A DNA stretch of 64,000 bases from Acidobacteriota bacterium (GCA_029776225.1 JAKOTR010000029.1:185816-249815), one strand, 5' to 3'. Counted from the first letter of the stretch, positions 32,951 to 42,136 are shown. A program made the numbers and translations. Notes: generated by a model from the letters alone, not told the origin.

Positions 32951-35083
32951 GTGCCAGGGTCAGGGGTAAAAGGGTCAGGGGTAAGGAAGGTCTACCGCTT
33001 TGGGCCATTTCGCACTGACCCCGAAGGCAACAGGCTTTGGGACGGGGACCAACCGGTTCCGCTCACCCCGAAGGTTTTTCAACTCCTTACGTTCCTGATC
33101 GAGAACCGGGACCGCGTCGTCAGCAAGAAAGAGCTGCTGGAGACGATCTGGCCGGACTGCGTGGTGACGGAGGCCAACGTCACGCAGAACGTGTCGACGC
33201 TGAGGAAGGCCCTCCAGGAAGGGGAACTGGAGCACAAGTTCATTGCCACCTTCCCAAAGAAAGGATACCGGTTCGTCGCGGACGTGGTGGAGGAAACGGT
33301 TGAGCCCGACACCGAGGCGAGGCCCCAGCAAGCTGTTAAGCCGGCAAGGCGTTTTCGCTTCGGGCTCTGGGCTGCCCTTGCCGCCGGGGTGGTTGCGGCT
33401 TTGGGCGCGACCCTGATGCTCCGGCGGCCCGACCCGCTGCCCGTGGACGCCGGCGTTGCAATTACCCATCTGCCGGGGCGCGAGTATCAGCCGGCGATCT
33501 CCCCGGACGGGAACCGCGTAGCCTTCGTCCACCACCCGAAATCGGAGATCGCGCTGCGGATCGGAGTCGTGGACCTTCGCACGCCGACGGAGCCCATCCT
33601 GCTCGGTTTGCCGGACCGGGACGCGGTAAGTCCGGCATGGTCCCCGGACAGCCGCAGGCTGGCTTATCTTCAGGTTCGCGAAAACGGCGTGTTCGTGACA
33701 CTGCAGGAAATTGGCGGCGAGCCTGTTTACCTGATGCAGGTCCCGGGCAGGCGGGACGACCTTTTGGAAAGGCAGCTCGACTGGTCGCCGGATGGCCGTT
33801 ACCTGGCAGTATCCACCCAGCGCTCCCGGGACGCGCCTTTCAGCATCAGCCTGATTCACATCGCCCAGCGCAGCATTACGCCGCTCACGGCGCCGGACCC
33901 GATCACCGACGGCGATTTCGAGCCGCGGTTCTCTCCGGACGGCCAGCGGTTGGCTTTCCTGAGAATCCGTTCCCGAAGACGCATGAGCGCCTTCGTCATG
34001 GAGCTGCCCGCCGGTGTGCCTTACGAAGTGACCGGAAGCGAGCAGCCGATCGGAGGGCTGGATTGGACCCCCGACTCGACGTCGCTGGTGCTGAGCGCGG
34101 TGCGGGACGGCGTGTCACGCGTCTGGGTGGTGCCGGCAGAGAGCGACGAACCTCCCTGGACTCCCACTTCGCTGATAACGCTGTACCCCGTGCAGATTTC
34201 AGTCAGCCGGACCACTGGCGCTATGGTGACCGCGCTGGCACAGCCGGACGAGAATATCTGGCGCGCACCCCTGGGAGAAAAAGGCCTCCTGGCCGATTGG
34301 GAGCCATGGATCGCGTCCACCCGAAACGACTGGTTTCCCACCTTCTCCCCTGACAGCCGCCGGGTTGTGTTCCTTTCGGATCGCTCCGGGAAACCGCAGC
34401 TATGGTTGAAAGAACCCGATGGTCGTGAACGCCAGCTCACCACCGGCGACCTGGATCCGAACTACGGCTCATGGACCGCCGACGGTAGCCAGATCGTTTT
34501 TTCCAGCCTCGCCCGCCGCCAGGCGTTCCGGATCGGCGTCACAAGCGGTTCCCCGACAGAAATCCCCATCGAGAACGGCACGGGCGCCCATGTGGCTGTG
34601 ACCCCCGACGGTACGTCCGTGCTGCTGACCCGCAGGTTCTACCTCTTTCAAGCACCCATGACCGGCGGGAAGACGAAGCTGTTGACCGATCAGGGGGGCT
34701 ATCCGCTGCGCGTTTCCCGCGACGGGGAGTGTGTTTACTACGCCCGGAACCGCTTCAGCGAACAGATCTGGCTCCTACACCGCCTGAGCGGGAAGACCGA
34801 ACAGGTCGTGGACCGGTTGAAGGCAGGATGCTGGGCTTGCTGGTCGGTCAACGACCGGTGGCTCGTCTACGTGATGGAGGGCGAAGCGGGGCGTCCGGCG
34901 CGGATCATGCGGATGGACCTGGCATCGCGCCGCTCGGAATCCCTGGGAGACTTGCCGTGGCGCCTTCCGGCCTTCGGACGCGGAGCGCTGGCGCTGGCGC
35001 CGGACGGCAACTCTCTGTTAGCGGTCGTTGGGGAAGCCGGAAACGGCGACATCTTATTGGCGCAACACACGCCTTGGAAATAG
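32951..35083 (+). CDS. CadC-like regulator: OmpR-type winged helix, one membrane helix, TolB-like propeller
   Basis: The roughly 710-residue protein starts with an OmpR-type winged helix (VYRFGPFRTDPEGNRLW to about residue 105, containing NVTQNVSTLRKAL and KGYRFVADV). A membrane helix follows near 132-155 (LWAALAAGVVAALGATLML), then a periplasmic WD40/TolB-like propeller with repeated SPDG and TPDG blades. It probably senses extracytoplasmic state and acts on DNA from the membrane, like CadC; the adjacent divergent receptor operon is the likely target. The GTG at 32951 has a GAGGA site; a TTG at 32918 is also possible. A 14-base direct repeat lies just after the start. Confidence 0.85.
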   Translation: MPGSGVKGSGVRKVYRFGPFRTDPEGNRLWDGDQPVPLTPKVFQLLTFLIENRDRVVSKKELLETIWPDCVVTEANVTQNVSTLRKALQEGELEHKFIATFPKKGYRFVADVVEETVEPDTEARPQQAVKPARRFRFGLWAALAAGVVAALGATLMLRRPDPLPVDAGVAITHLPGREYQPAISPDGNRVAFVHHPKSEIALRIGVVDLRTPTEPILLGLPDRDAVSPAWSPDSRRLAYLQVRENGVFVTLQEIGGEPVYLMQVPGRRDDLLERQLDWSPDGRYLAVSTQRSRDAPFSISLIHIAQRSITPLTAPDPITDGDFEPRFSPDGQRLAFLRIRSRRRMSAFVMELPAGVPYEVTGSEQPIGGLDWTPDSTSLVLSAVRDGVSRVWVVPAESDEPPWTPTSLITLYPVQISVSRTTGAMVTALAQPDENIWRAPLGEKGLLADWEPWIASTRNDWFPTFSPDSRRVVFLSDRSGKPQLWLKEPDGRERQLTTGDLDPNYGSWTADGSQIVFSSLARRQAFRIGVTSGSPTEIPIENGTGAHVAVTPDGTSVLLTRRFYLFQAPMTGGKTKLLTDQGGYPLRVSRDGECVYYARNRFSEQIWLLHRLSGKTEQVVDRLKAGCWACWSVNDRWLVYVMEGEAGRPARIMRMDLASRRSESLGDLPWRLPAFGRGALALAPDGNSLLAVVGEAGNGDILLAQHTPWK

Positions 35084-35156
35084 TGACCGCAGAGTTGCGC
35101 TCGACGACGAATCTGTGAAGCACGTCCACGGCGCAGCATACGCCTTGGAAAAGTGA
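35060..35156 (+). repeat. Degenerate copy of the regulator gene's own 3' end
   Basis: The last codons of the regulator (GCGCAACACACGCCTTGG and the stop) recur at 35131-35156 as GCGCAGCATACGCCTTGG plus a stop, with about 3 differences in 26. It looks like the last trace of a tandem paralogue removed by deletion. Confidence 0.7.
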
Positions 35157-35179
35157 ATGCATTCCATCCATCCGCGCAA

Positions 35180-35460
35180 CTACAACGCGCTGAGTTCAAG
35201 AGATACGGATTCCGCGGGGCCTTCACTGAGCGTTACTTCCTTGCCCGCGGAGAGAAGGGCCATCGCCATATCGGACCTTTCGAGTCGCCGCGGCGCGGAA
35301 CTCTCGATGGCGGCAACCCGGTATGTTCCCGCGGGCAGTCCCTGAATCTTGAAGTTTCCATCCTCGCCGGCGGCGGCAGATGTGAAGACGGGGTGTTTGC
35401 CGCCCCGGAGCACCAGCGGCGACGAAACCACGAGAACCAGCACCCCGCAGCACCTGGGAG
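35180..35460 (-). pseudogene. Remnant of a carboxypeptidase-regulatory-like domain protein
   Basis: On the minus strand a frame ending at 35180 encodes GEDGNFKIQGLPAGTYRVAA, then ESSAPRRLERSDMAM and EVTLSEGPAESVSLELSAL. These are typical of the extreme C-terminus of acidobacterial carboxypeptidase-regulatory-like proteins. Only about 90 residues remain. There is no signal peptide or start with a ribosome site, and upstream sequence is unrelated. It is best seen as a decayed gene end. Confidence 0.6.
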
Positions 35461-35539
35461 TTGTCAATATCTCGAACTTTACCCTCGCAGCCTGAGGGTA
35501 GACGGCCGGCTGAGCCCTCCCCTCAGCCGAACGCCGGTG

Positions 35540-35545
35540 TATACT
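35540..35545 (+). promoter_or_regulatory. -10 box of the AsmA-like gene
   Basis: TATACT ends 9 bases before the ATG at 35555, again implying a very short leader. Confidence 0.5.
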
Positions 35546-35554
35546 GGCCACACC

Positions 35555-37186
35555 ATGAAACGCTGGGGACTCAGGATTCTGGCCGTGCTTGGCGGCCTCA
35601 TCATTCTACTTGCCGCGGCCGGTCTGGCCGCGCGGTCGCTCATCTCGGACTCGGCGAAGGATGTTCTTGTGTCTTCGCTGGCTGAGACGCTCAATGTTCC
35701 GGTGACAGTCGGGGCTGCGGAGTTCGATCTGGTTGAGTTCCTGAAGCTTCAACCGGCCGTCTCTCTGACCGAGATCACCGCCGGCAATCCGCCCGGTTTC
35801 CGTGGCAGGCATCTGCTGGAGGCGCAAAGAATGAACGCCCAGGTGCGCCTGCTGCCGCTGTTGAGGAGGAGAATCGAGGTCCGCTCCATCGTGTTCGAGC
35901 AGCCCCGCATTATCGTGGAGAGCAACGCGCAAGGCGTCACCAATATCGAGGCGTTCGTCAAGGGGATCGGATCGAAAGAGCGGCCGGCGGCGGCGCCGGC
36001 CAACGGCAGCCAGCAACCCCATGAACTGGCGATCGGCGAGATGCGGGTCGACGAGGGCGTGATCGTTTATGGCGGCAGACCCTTGGTGGAGGGGATCAAC
36101 CTTCGCGTGCGCGATTTCGCGGAGGGTCAAAGCGCGCGCATCGAGCTTGGCGCAAGGCTTTTCGGCGGCAATAACTCGCGGGTGAAGCTGAACGGCAGAG
36201 CCGGTCCGTTCGCCGCCGACGCGCTCCCGCTGGACGCCACGCTCGCGCTGGATATCGCGCCGGCCGAAATACCGGCCCGCCTGCGCCGCGAGCAGTTCGG
36301 CTCGTTTCTCGGAGCGCCGGGTTCCAAAGCGCGCGCTGGTTTGCAGGGCACCGTGAAGGGCGATCTGTACGGAACCGTCAGCGGCCCCGCGAAGCTCACG
36401 CTTTCGGACGTCATGATCGGGAAGGACGACAAACACGTCCTGCCTCTTGCCGGCGAGGTTCCGATCACGTTTGCCGCGTCGCGGCTCATGTCGTCCCCGG
36501 CGTTCCAATTGAAGATTGCCAAAGCCAGGCTTCAGCTCGGCACGGGCGAGTGGAACGGCGAGGCCGAGTTCCGCCTCCGCGGGACGGAGTTGAGCGGCAG
36601 CAGCCGCGGCTCGATCCGCAACGTGGACATCAACGAGCTGGCGGGAGCCTTCACTACCGCGGAGGGGAAGATTTACGGCGTGGCGGAAATCCCCACTTAC
36701 TCGGTGAAGTTCTCCGGCAAGAACGCCGATCAGATTCGCGATTCGGCGGCGGGCGCCGGCAAGCTCACGGTGACGAAAGGCCGGATCGCGGCGCTGGACA
36801 TGCTTGCCTCGATCCAGCGCGCACTGAACCAGTCAGGAGACTCGGCGGCTGGTGAGACGCCATTCACAACCCTGGTGAGCGACTTGAACATCGGGCAGCG
36901 CCGGCTCGACCTCAGCGGCGTGCTGCTCGACAGCCCCGCGTTACGGCTCGCCGGCCGGGGTTGGATCGGCTTCGACCAGAGCCTCGACTTCGACCTCGAA
37001 GCCCGCGTCACCGGCGCCACGGCACGCCTCGTAAGCCAGGTAACTCGGCGCCCGCAGACGGACGAGGCCGCCATCCCGGTAAAGGTGACCGGGACGGTGA
37101 ACTCCCCCCACGTCCGCCCGGACGTCAGAAAGCTGGCCACCGGCGCCGCCGAGAGTCTTTTCAGGTCCCTTCTAAAAGGGAAGTGA
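35555..37186 (+). CDS. AsmA family protein
   Basis: AsmA-like proteins are inner-membrane-anchored periplasmic proteins related to bridge-like lipid-transport proteins. The 543-residue product has an N-terminal helix (LRILAVLGGLIILLAAAGLA), then AsmA-type beta-rich sequence with VTVGAAEFDLVEFLKLQPAV, and the C-terminal AsmA_2-like stretch ALDMLASIQRAL and LAGRGWIGFDQSLDFDLEAR. ATG at 35555 was chosen because it begins the membrane anchor and has a -10 box; a longer open frame upstream has no support. A damaged copy of its own 3' end follows. Confidence 0.85.
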   Translation: MKRWGLRILAVLGGLIILLAAAGLAARSLISDSAKDVLVSSLAETLNVPVTVGAAEFDLVEFLKLQPAVSLTEITAGNPPGFRGRHLLEAQRMNAQVRLLPLLRRRIEVRSIVFEQPRIIVESNAQGVTNIEAFVKGIGSKERPAAAPANGSQQPHELAIGEMRVDEGVIVYGGRPLVEGINLRVRDFAEGQSARIELGARLFGGNNSRVKLNGRAGPFAADALPLDATLALDIAPAEIPARLRREQFGSFLGAPGSKARAGLQGTVKGDLYGTVSGPAKLTLSDVMIGKDDKHVLPLAGEVPITFAASRLMSSPAFQLKIAKARLQLGTGEWNGEAEFRLRGTELSGSSRGSIRNVDINELAGAFTTAEGKIYGVAEIPTYSVKFSGKNADQIRDSAAGAGKLTVTKGRIAALDMLASIQRALNQSGDSAAGETPFTTLVSDLNIGQRRLDLSGVLLDSPALRLAGRGWIGFDQSLDFDLEARVTGATARLVSQVTRRPQTDEAAIPVKVTGTVNSPHVRPDVRKLATGAAESLFRSLLKGK

Positions 37187-37227
37187 GATTTCTGGCGAGT
37201 TTCAGGTCACTCGTAAAGGGGAAGTGA
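37159..37227 (+). repeat. Degenerate duplication of the asmA-like gene's 3' end
   Basis: TTTCAGGTCCCTTCTAAAAG and the next 8 bases, to the TGA at 37186, recur at 37200-37227 with 4 differences in 28. The copy also ends in GGGAAGTGA. The units are 41 bases apart. It resembles the echo after the preceding gene. Confidence 0.75.
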
Positions 37228-37281
37228 AGTTTTCATGACGTAAGCGCGAACTCTGACGCCCGCTCCGGCGTTACCAATTGC

Positions 37282-39273
37282 ATGAGCGCGGGAAGTCTGC
37301 TCGGAAATGTAAGGTACGCCGTCCGCACGTTCTCAAAATCTCCCGGTTTGACCTGTGTCGCCGTGCTGGCCCTTGCGCTCGGCATAGGCGCGAACACGGC
37401 CATATTCAGTGTTGTAAACGCGGTTTTCATTCGCCCGCTGCCCTATGCCGATGCCGGGCGGCTGGTGGAACTCTCCGAAGAGCACCGCCTGGGCCGCCGG
37501 ATGTCGGTCTCCTATCCGAACTATCTCGACTGGCGTAAACAGGCCGATGTGTTTGAAGCAATGGCGGCCCACGCCGTCTACGACGGCACGCTCATGGCGT
37601 CTGGAAACGCCGGGCGCATTCAGGTAGGCTACTTTGGCGCGGACTTCCTGCGCGTGCTCCGCGTCGCCCCGCTGCTCGGCCGCGATTTTCCCGAGGAAGA
37701 CGACCGGCAGGGCGCGGAGCCCGTCGCTATCCTCACCCACCGCTTGTGGCAGACCCGCTTCGGCTCGGATCCCGCCGTGCTCGGCCGCACCGTCACGATC
37801 GACCTGCGAAGCTACACCATCATCGGCGTGCTTCCGCCCGAGTTCACTTTCTACCGCCCGGTGGACGTGCTCATCCCATCTCTGACGCTATCGTCCGGGC
37901 CGTGCTCTACCTGCGCGAAAACCACAACAGTGTTTGGGTCATCGCCAGACTGAAGGAGGAGGCGACGCTGGAGCAGGCGCAGTCGCAGATGAGCACCATC
38001 GCGGCCCGGCTCGAAAAGACGTACCGCTGCTGACGGGCGTGCTGTTCGGGCTCGTTCCCGCAGTGGACGGCTGGCGCGTCAACCTCATCCCGCGGCCGCC
38101 TGCGCGACGCGCTGGTTGTTTCCGAGATCGCGCTGGCGCTCGTGCTGCTGGCGGGCGCGGGCCTGTTGCTCCGCACGCTCAACCATCTGATGAACGTCCG
38201 GCTCGGCTTCCAAACCGAAAACATCCTTACCGCCCGCGTAAGCCTGCCCGATGCCGATGCAATCACGCCCGTTCAGGCGTCCCTGTTTTACGACCGGCTG
38301 ATCCAGCGCGTTCAGGAAATGCCCGGAGTAAGAGCGGCCGGAACGATCAGCCACATACCGCTGGGCGGGTCCTACGCCAGCGCGGTGTTCTACCGGGCGG
38401 ACCAGCCGGTTCCGCCGCGCGGACAGTTCCCCGCCGCCGATCAACGCTGGGCGACGCCCGAATACTTCAGTGCGATGGGAATCCCGCTGCTCCGCGGCCG
38501 GCTTTTCACGCCCGCCGATGGCCGGATCGGCAACTTCACCCGCGACAAGCTGCTTGACTGGTTCCGGTCCACTTCCTTTTCGGTGGTGATCAACGAGACG
38601 ATGGCGCGCCGCTTCTGGCCAAACGAAGACCCCATCGGCAAGAGTTTCCGCTTCGGGTTTCCCGAAATGAAAGGCTCGCTGCTGACAATCATCGGCGCCG
38701 ACATGGTACTTCTCGGGCTATCAGGCGCCGCGGCAGAACAAGACGCTGGTGGTACGAACGGCGGGCCGGCCCGAGGCGCTCATTTCCGCCGTGCGCCGCA
38801 TAACGGCCGAGCTCGAGCCGGCTGCTGTGGTGTCCGAGGCGCGCACGGTCGAACAGCTCGTATCGGAGTCGGTGGCTCCGCGCCGGCCGAACATGTTGCT
38901 GCTGGGGATCTTCGCGGGCCTTGCGCTGCTGCTGGCTTCGGTGGGGACTTACGGAGTGATGGCCTACGCGGTGAACCGCCGCAGCCACGAAATCGGGGCC
39001 CGGCTCGCCATGGGCGCGACGCCTCTGGACATCATGCGCCTGGTGCTCGGCAGAGCCGCGCTGCTCGGCGCTCTGGGAATCGCTATCGGGACCGCCGCTG
39101 CGGTCGCCCTGACCCGGCTCATCTCGGGGATGTTGTACGGAGTGAAGGCCACCGACCCGCTCACCTTCGCATCGGTTGCCGTGGTGCTCTTCGGAGCGGC
39201 CCTGGCGGCGAGCTTCATGCCCGCGCGAAGGGCGACGCGAATATCGCCGCTTGCAACGCTGCGGAGCGAATAG
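37282..39273 (+). pseudogene. Decayed MacB/ADOP-type ABC permease
   Basis: Pieces of one acidobacterial-type permease lie in different frames. The N-terminus has NVRYAVRTFSKSPGLT and the MacB periplasmic start (37282 to about 37890). A frame change leads to VWVIARLKEEATLEQAQ (to 38030). The central FtsX-like region is missing, and TGVLFGLVPAVDGW follows at once. Another shift precedes IALALVLLAGAGLLL (from about 38100), and a deletion with a shift near 38700 precedes the intact FtsX C-terminus RRSHEIGARLAMGATPLDIM (ending 39273). At least four lesions make a sequencing artefact unlikely. Confidence 0.88.
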
Positions 39274-39285
39274 CCCTTGCTATTC
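39268..39285. terminator. Short hairpin overlapping two convergent stop codons
   Basis: GAATAGC and GCTATTC with a CCTT loop span the TAG stops of the permease pseudogene and of the convergent methyltransferase gene. The stem is 7 bases with no T-run, so terminator function is uncertain. Confidence 0.4.
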
Positions 39286-39834
39286 CTTCTCCGGCGGCAT
39301 CTGGTAGACGTAAATCGTGTGCGTGCGGTTGGTGGCCGACACGGTGTCTACCTTGATCGGCTTCCAGCCGCGCATCTTGAAGTCGTGGGAAACGACGCGC
39401 GCGCCGGGGCGCAGGTTCGCCTCCAGCAACGGCTTCAGGCGTTCGTTGGAACTCGTCAACAGGTACAGGGTCACTACGTCGGCGGGCTTCAGATCCACTT
39501 GTAGAAGATCGCCCTCGATGATGTTCACCCGGTTGGTGAGACCGAGGGCCTTCACCTGTTCGCGGGCTTGCCGCGCCAGTTCCTTCGATATCTCGACACC
39601 GACGCCTTTGGCCTTAAACACCCGCGCGGCGGTGATCACGACCCGCCCGTCGCCGCAACCCAGGTCGTAGACCGTCTCGTTAGGCTTGATATCCGCGGCT
39701 GCGAGCATCCGCTCGACCACAACCTGCGGCGACGGCACAAAGGGCGCGAGGCGCTCCGGCTGCGGGCGTTGGGCCAAAGCCGGGGAAAGCGCCGCGGATA
39801 CGAAAAGCACAAGAATCAGCAAGAAATTCTGCAT
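39280..39834 (-). CDS. Exported SAM-dependent methyltransferase-like protein
   Basis: The 184-residue protein carries a class I methyltransferase core: motif I VYDLGCGDGR near residue 55, the acidic post-I loop GVGVEISKELA, and motif IV DVVTLYLLTSSN. Its N-terminus (MQNFLLILVLFVSAALSPALAQ) is a clear signal peptide, which is odd because SAM is cytoplasmic. The start has no better internal alternative. It lies 2 bases downstream of the gene at 39837, so the two form an operon. The substrate is unknown. Confidence 0.82.
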   Translation of the reverse strand: MQNFLLILVLFVSAALSPALAQRPQPERLAPFVPSPQVVVERMLAAADIKPNETVYDLGCGDGRVVITAARVFKAKGVGVEISKELARQAREQVKALGLTNRVNIIEGDLLQVDLKPADVVTLYLLTSSNERLKPLLEANLRPGARVVSHDFKMRGWKPIKVDTVSATNRTHTIYVYQMPPEKE

Positions 39835-39836
39835 AT

Positions 39837-41075
39837 TTACTGCGAGGCCGCTCCGGACGTGCGGCGTCCCTCCCTGAACTTCACCGCTTTCGAAACGATT
39901 TCGCTCACGGCCGTCCAGAGGTCACGCGGGCGCGAAATCGTATACTCATAACCCCTGAAAAACCTCACGGCGCGGCCGATCGCGTCCCGCCACGGGGTTT
40001 CGCGCGGTTGCAGGTTGTAATTCATGTAGAATACCGGATACTCGACTTCTCCCACTTCCTGCAACGACTCCCGCGGCACGCTCTCGTCCACCAGAGCCTT
40101 CGGGCCGGCGAAAATAAGCGCGTCGGGACGGTCCTCGCCTCCTACTTCCTGTTGGATGAGATTGGCAAGGAAGTCCGTTTCGCCGTTTTTCTTGCTCAGG
40201 CGCTTCAGATCCACCGTGCCCAGGTTCAACGACCGCAGCGCCTCCCCAAGCGCAGGAAAATCAATGTAATCCGAGTACTCCTGCCGGTAAAGGATGCGCT
40301 GCTCCTGCAAATTAAAGGCAACCAAAGAAAACTTTCCGATATGGGGGTCCCTGGCGAGCGTGCGCAGCATCGATACCAGCGCCGCCGTATCCAGCGGCTG
40401 AACGATTGCTGCCGTTGCGTTGTGCGGCGCAAAATTCAGCATCACTTTCACGTTCAGCAGAGGCTCGTTCTGCACCCGTTCGACCGGCGGTTCCTGCTGA
40501 AATGATTCCGGTTCCGCCGCCTGCACGACGCCCGGCTCAATCGAGAGCACGAGAGGCTTATCCCTCGCAGACAGTTCGGCCTCGATGTCCCAATATGCGG
40601 AACAGACACGTTCGCTGCGGTCCCGCATCAGCCAGTCGACGTGATATTTGCCTTCGCCGACATCGAAAGCGCCCTGCAGGTAGGCGTTTCCCGAGGCGTC
40701 ATCGCGCAGCGGCGGCACCTGCACGCGCTGAACGAACAAGTACGGATCGTCTTTGCGGTTTTCCGGCGTCACCCGGAAAATCATCGTCAGCGAGTTGTCG
40801 GTCCCCGCCAGTTCCTTCAGGGGCACGCTGACTTCATAGCCGGCATGAAAGCGAAGATCGAATCCGAGCGTTGGCTTAACGGGTGTAACCGTGCAGGGAA
40901 GGTCCTTACGGGGCTCCTGGGTCTCTAAAACCGCCAAATCGGTGGGGAACATGCGCACTGTGCCTCCCGGACCGGAACCCACGAGAGGGCTCTGGCCGGA
41001 CAGGCCGAAAGGCAGAGCCGCCGTCATCAGTGCGCAGAGCAGCCTGGAGTGGATTCTTCCGCAAGGCATCGCCAT
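39837..41075 (-). CDS. Exported conserved protein of unknown function
   Basis: I do not recognise a named family. The roughly 412-residue product has a signal-like N-terminus (LLCALMTAALPFGLSGQ) and a mature region with VSVPLKELAGTDNSLTMIF, a central acidic Pro/Gln-rich linker near residues 195-215, and a C-terminal alpha/beta half with KFSLVAFNLQEQRILYRQEY and RPDALIFAGPKALVD. The latter resembles the VWA-like proteins common in Acidobacteria, but no DxSxS metal site is seen. ATG at 41075 was preferred over 41108, whose ATG overlaps a TACAAT -10 box. It is the first gene of a two-gene unit. Confidence 0.65.
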   Translation of the reverse strand: MAMPCGRIHSRLLCALMTAALPFGLSGQSPLVGSGPGGTVRMFPTDLAVLETQEPRKDLPCTVTPVKPTLGFDLRFHAGYEVSVPLKELAGTDNSLTMIFRVTPENRKDDPYLFVQRVQVPPLRDDASGNAYLQGAFDVGEGKYHVDWLMRDRSERVCSAYWDIEAELSARDKPLVLSIEPGVVQAAEPESFQQEPPVERVQNEPLLNVKVMLNFAPHNATAAIVQPLDTAALVSMLRTLARDPHIGKFSLVAFNLQEQRILYRQEYSDYIDFPALGEALRSLNLGTVDLKRLSKKNGETDFLANLIQQEVGGEDRPDALIFAGPKALVDESVPRESLQEVGEVEYPVFYMNYNLQPRETPWRDAIGRAVRFFRGYEYTISRPRDLWTAVSEIVSKAVKFREGRRTSGAASQ

Positions 41076-41264
41076 CTTCCGGAACCAAGCTGGCTTTCGA
41101 ATATACATTGTAGCTCCCGCTCACCCCTTGACAATGCCTTTCATGCGGCACAGCCATCCCGCACCCCCACCTGCTCTGCTTCTATTATCGGTCCTTCCGT
41201 GACTGCGGAACATGAAAAAGACCTGCCGATCTTGAAATCAACTTGTGGTACAGTTCTAGGGAAT

Positions 41265-41735
41265 ATGGCATCCCGAAGCGTAAATAAAGTCATTCTGATC
41301 GGCCACTTGGGCCGGGACGCCGAAACGCGGTTCACCCCCGCGGGCGCAGCCAAGACCACCTTTTCGGTAGCCACCAACCGCCGGTGGAAGGACCAGCAAA
41401 CCGGTGAGTGGAAAGAGGAAACGGACTGGCACAACGTCGTGCTCTGGCGCCAGGAGAACGTGGCCAACTATCTCACCAAGGGGGTGCAGGTCTACGTTGA
41501 AGGGCGTTTACAGACCCGCAACTACGAGGACAAGGACGGCAAGAAGGTCTATATCACGGAAGTCGTGGCCGATAACGTGATTCTGCTGGGCGGCCGCGGC
41601 GCCGGAGCCGATGTCGGAACCGGGATGTCGGAGCCGGTTTCCGCGCCCGGAGGGGCGCAGCGTACCCAGCGGCCTTCCGCCCCCGCAGCGGACGAAGATC
41701 CTTTCAGCGCTACCGACGACGATATCCCGTTCTAG
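41265..41735 (+). CDS. ssb: Single-stranded DNA-binding protein
   Basis: SSB coats single-stranded DNA and recruits repair and replication partners. The 156-residue protein has the OB-fold core VNKVILIGHLGRDAETRFT, then WHNVVLWRQENVANYLTKG and VYVEGRLQTRNYEDKDG, a Gly/Ala/Pro-rich linker, and the acidic partner-binding tip DDDIPF. ATG at 41265 begins MASRSVNKV; sequence upstream in the same frame is not SSB-like. A TACAGT box ends 10 bases before the start. Confidence 0.96.
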   Translation: MASRSVNKVILIGHLGRDAETRFTPAGAAKTTFSVATNRRWKDQQTGEWKEETDWHNVVLWRQENVANYLTKGVQVYVEGRLQTRNYEDKDGKKVYITEVVADNVILLGGRGAGADVGTGMSEPVSAPGGAQRTQRPSAPAADEDPFSATDDDIPF

Positions 41736-41821
41736 CCTGTGCGCGGACCGTGCGGCGCCGGGCGCAAGCGGCGCAAGCCCTGCCCCGGCGGGCAGCCGGT
41801 CCCCCACCCCGGCGCAGAAGG

Positions 41822-42136
41822 CTACTCCAGCATGTCCAGCGCGGCTTGAAGTTCGTTGCGGGCGTGCTGGTCGCCGATGCGCGATGCCGCTTCGATCCCC
41901 TGCTGGTACATGGCCCGCGCTTCCTCGATCCGCCCCAGCTTCTCCAACGTCTGCCCGCCGTGAAAGTAAGCGTAGGCATAGTCCGGATTGTGCGTGATGA
42001 GCTCGCGGTACTCGGTCACGGCGTCTTCCAGGCGGCCCGACTTTCCATACTCCATCGCCAGTCCGTAGCGAGCCAGAGTATTCTTCGGGTCCTGCGCCAG
42101 AATCTTCCGGAGCAGTTCAAGACGTTCATTCATCAT
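41822..42136 (-). CDS. Small tetratricopeptide-repeat protein
   Basis: The 104-residue protein is made of about three TPR helical pairs (NTLARYGLAMEYGKSGRLED, AYAYFHGGQTLEKLGRIEEA). There is no signal peptide or other domain, so it is presumably a cytosolic scaffold. The start may be either of two adjacent ATGs (42136 or 42133). It converges with ssb and diverges from the gene at 42181, 44 bases away. Confidence 0.82.
   Translation of the reverse strand: MMNERLELLRKILAQDPKNTLARYGLAMEYGKSGRLEDAVTEYRELITHNPDYAYAYFHGGQTLEKLGRIEEARAMYQQGIEAASRIGDQHARNELQAALDMLE

Noticed and set aside
35153..35554. N-terminal extension of the AsmA-like protein
   Set aside because: The extension covers the echo and the pseudogene remnant on the other strand, lacks conserved features, and the membrane anchor begins at 35555.
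36961..37227. Short frame ending in the echo after the asmA-like gene
   Set aside because: It lies in a different frame within a conserved gene for most of its length; only the duplicated last codons make sense.
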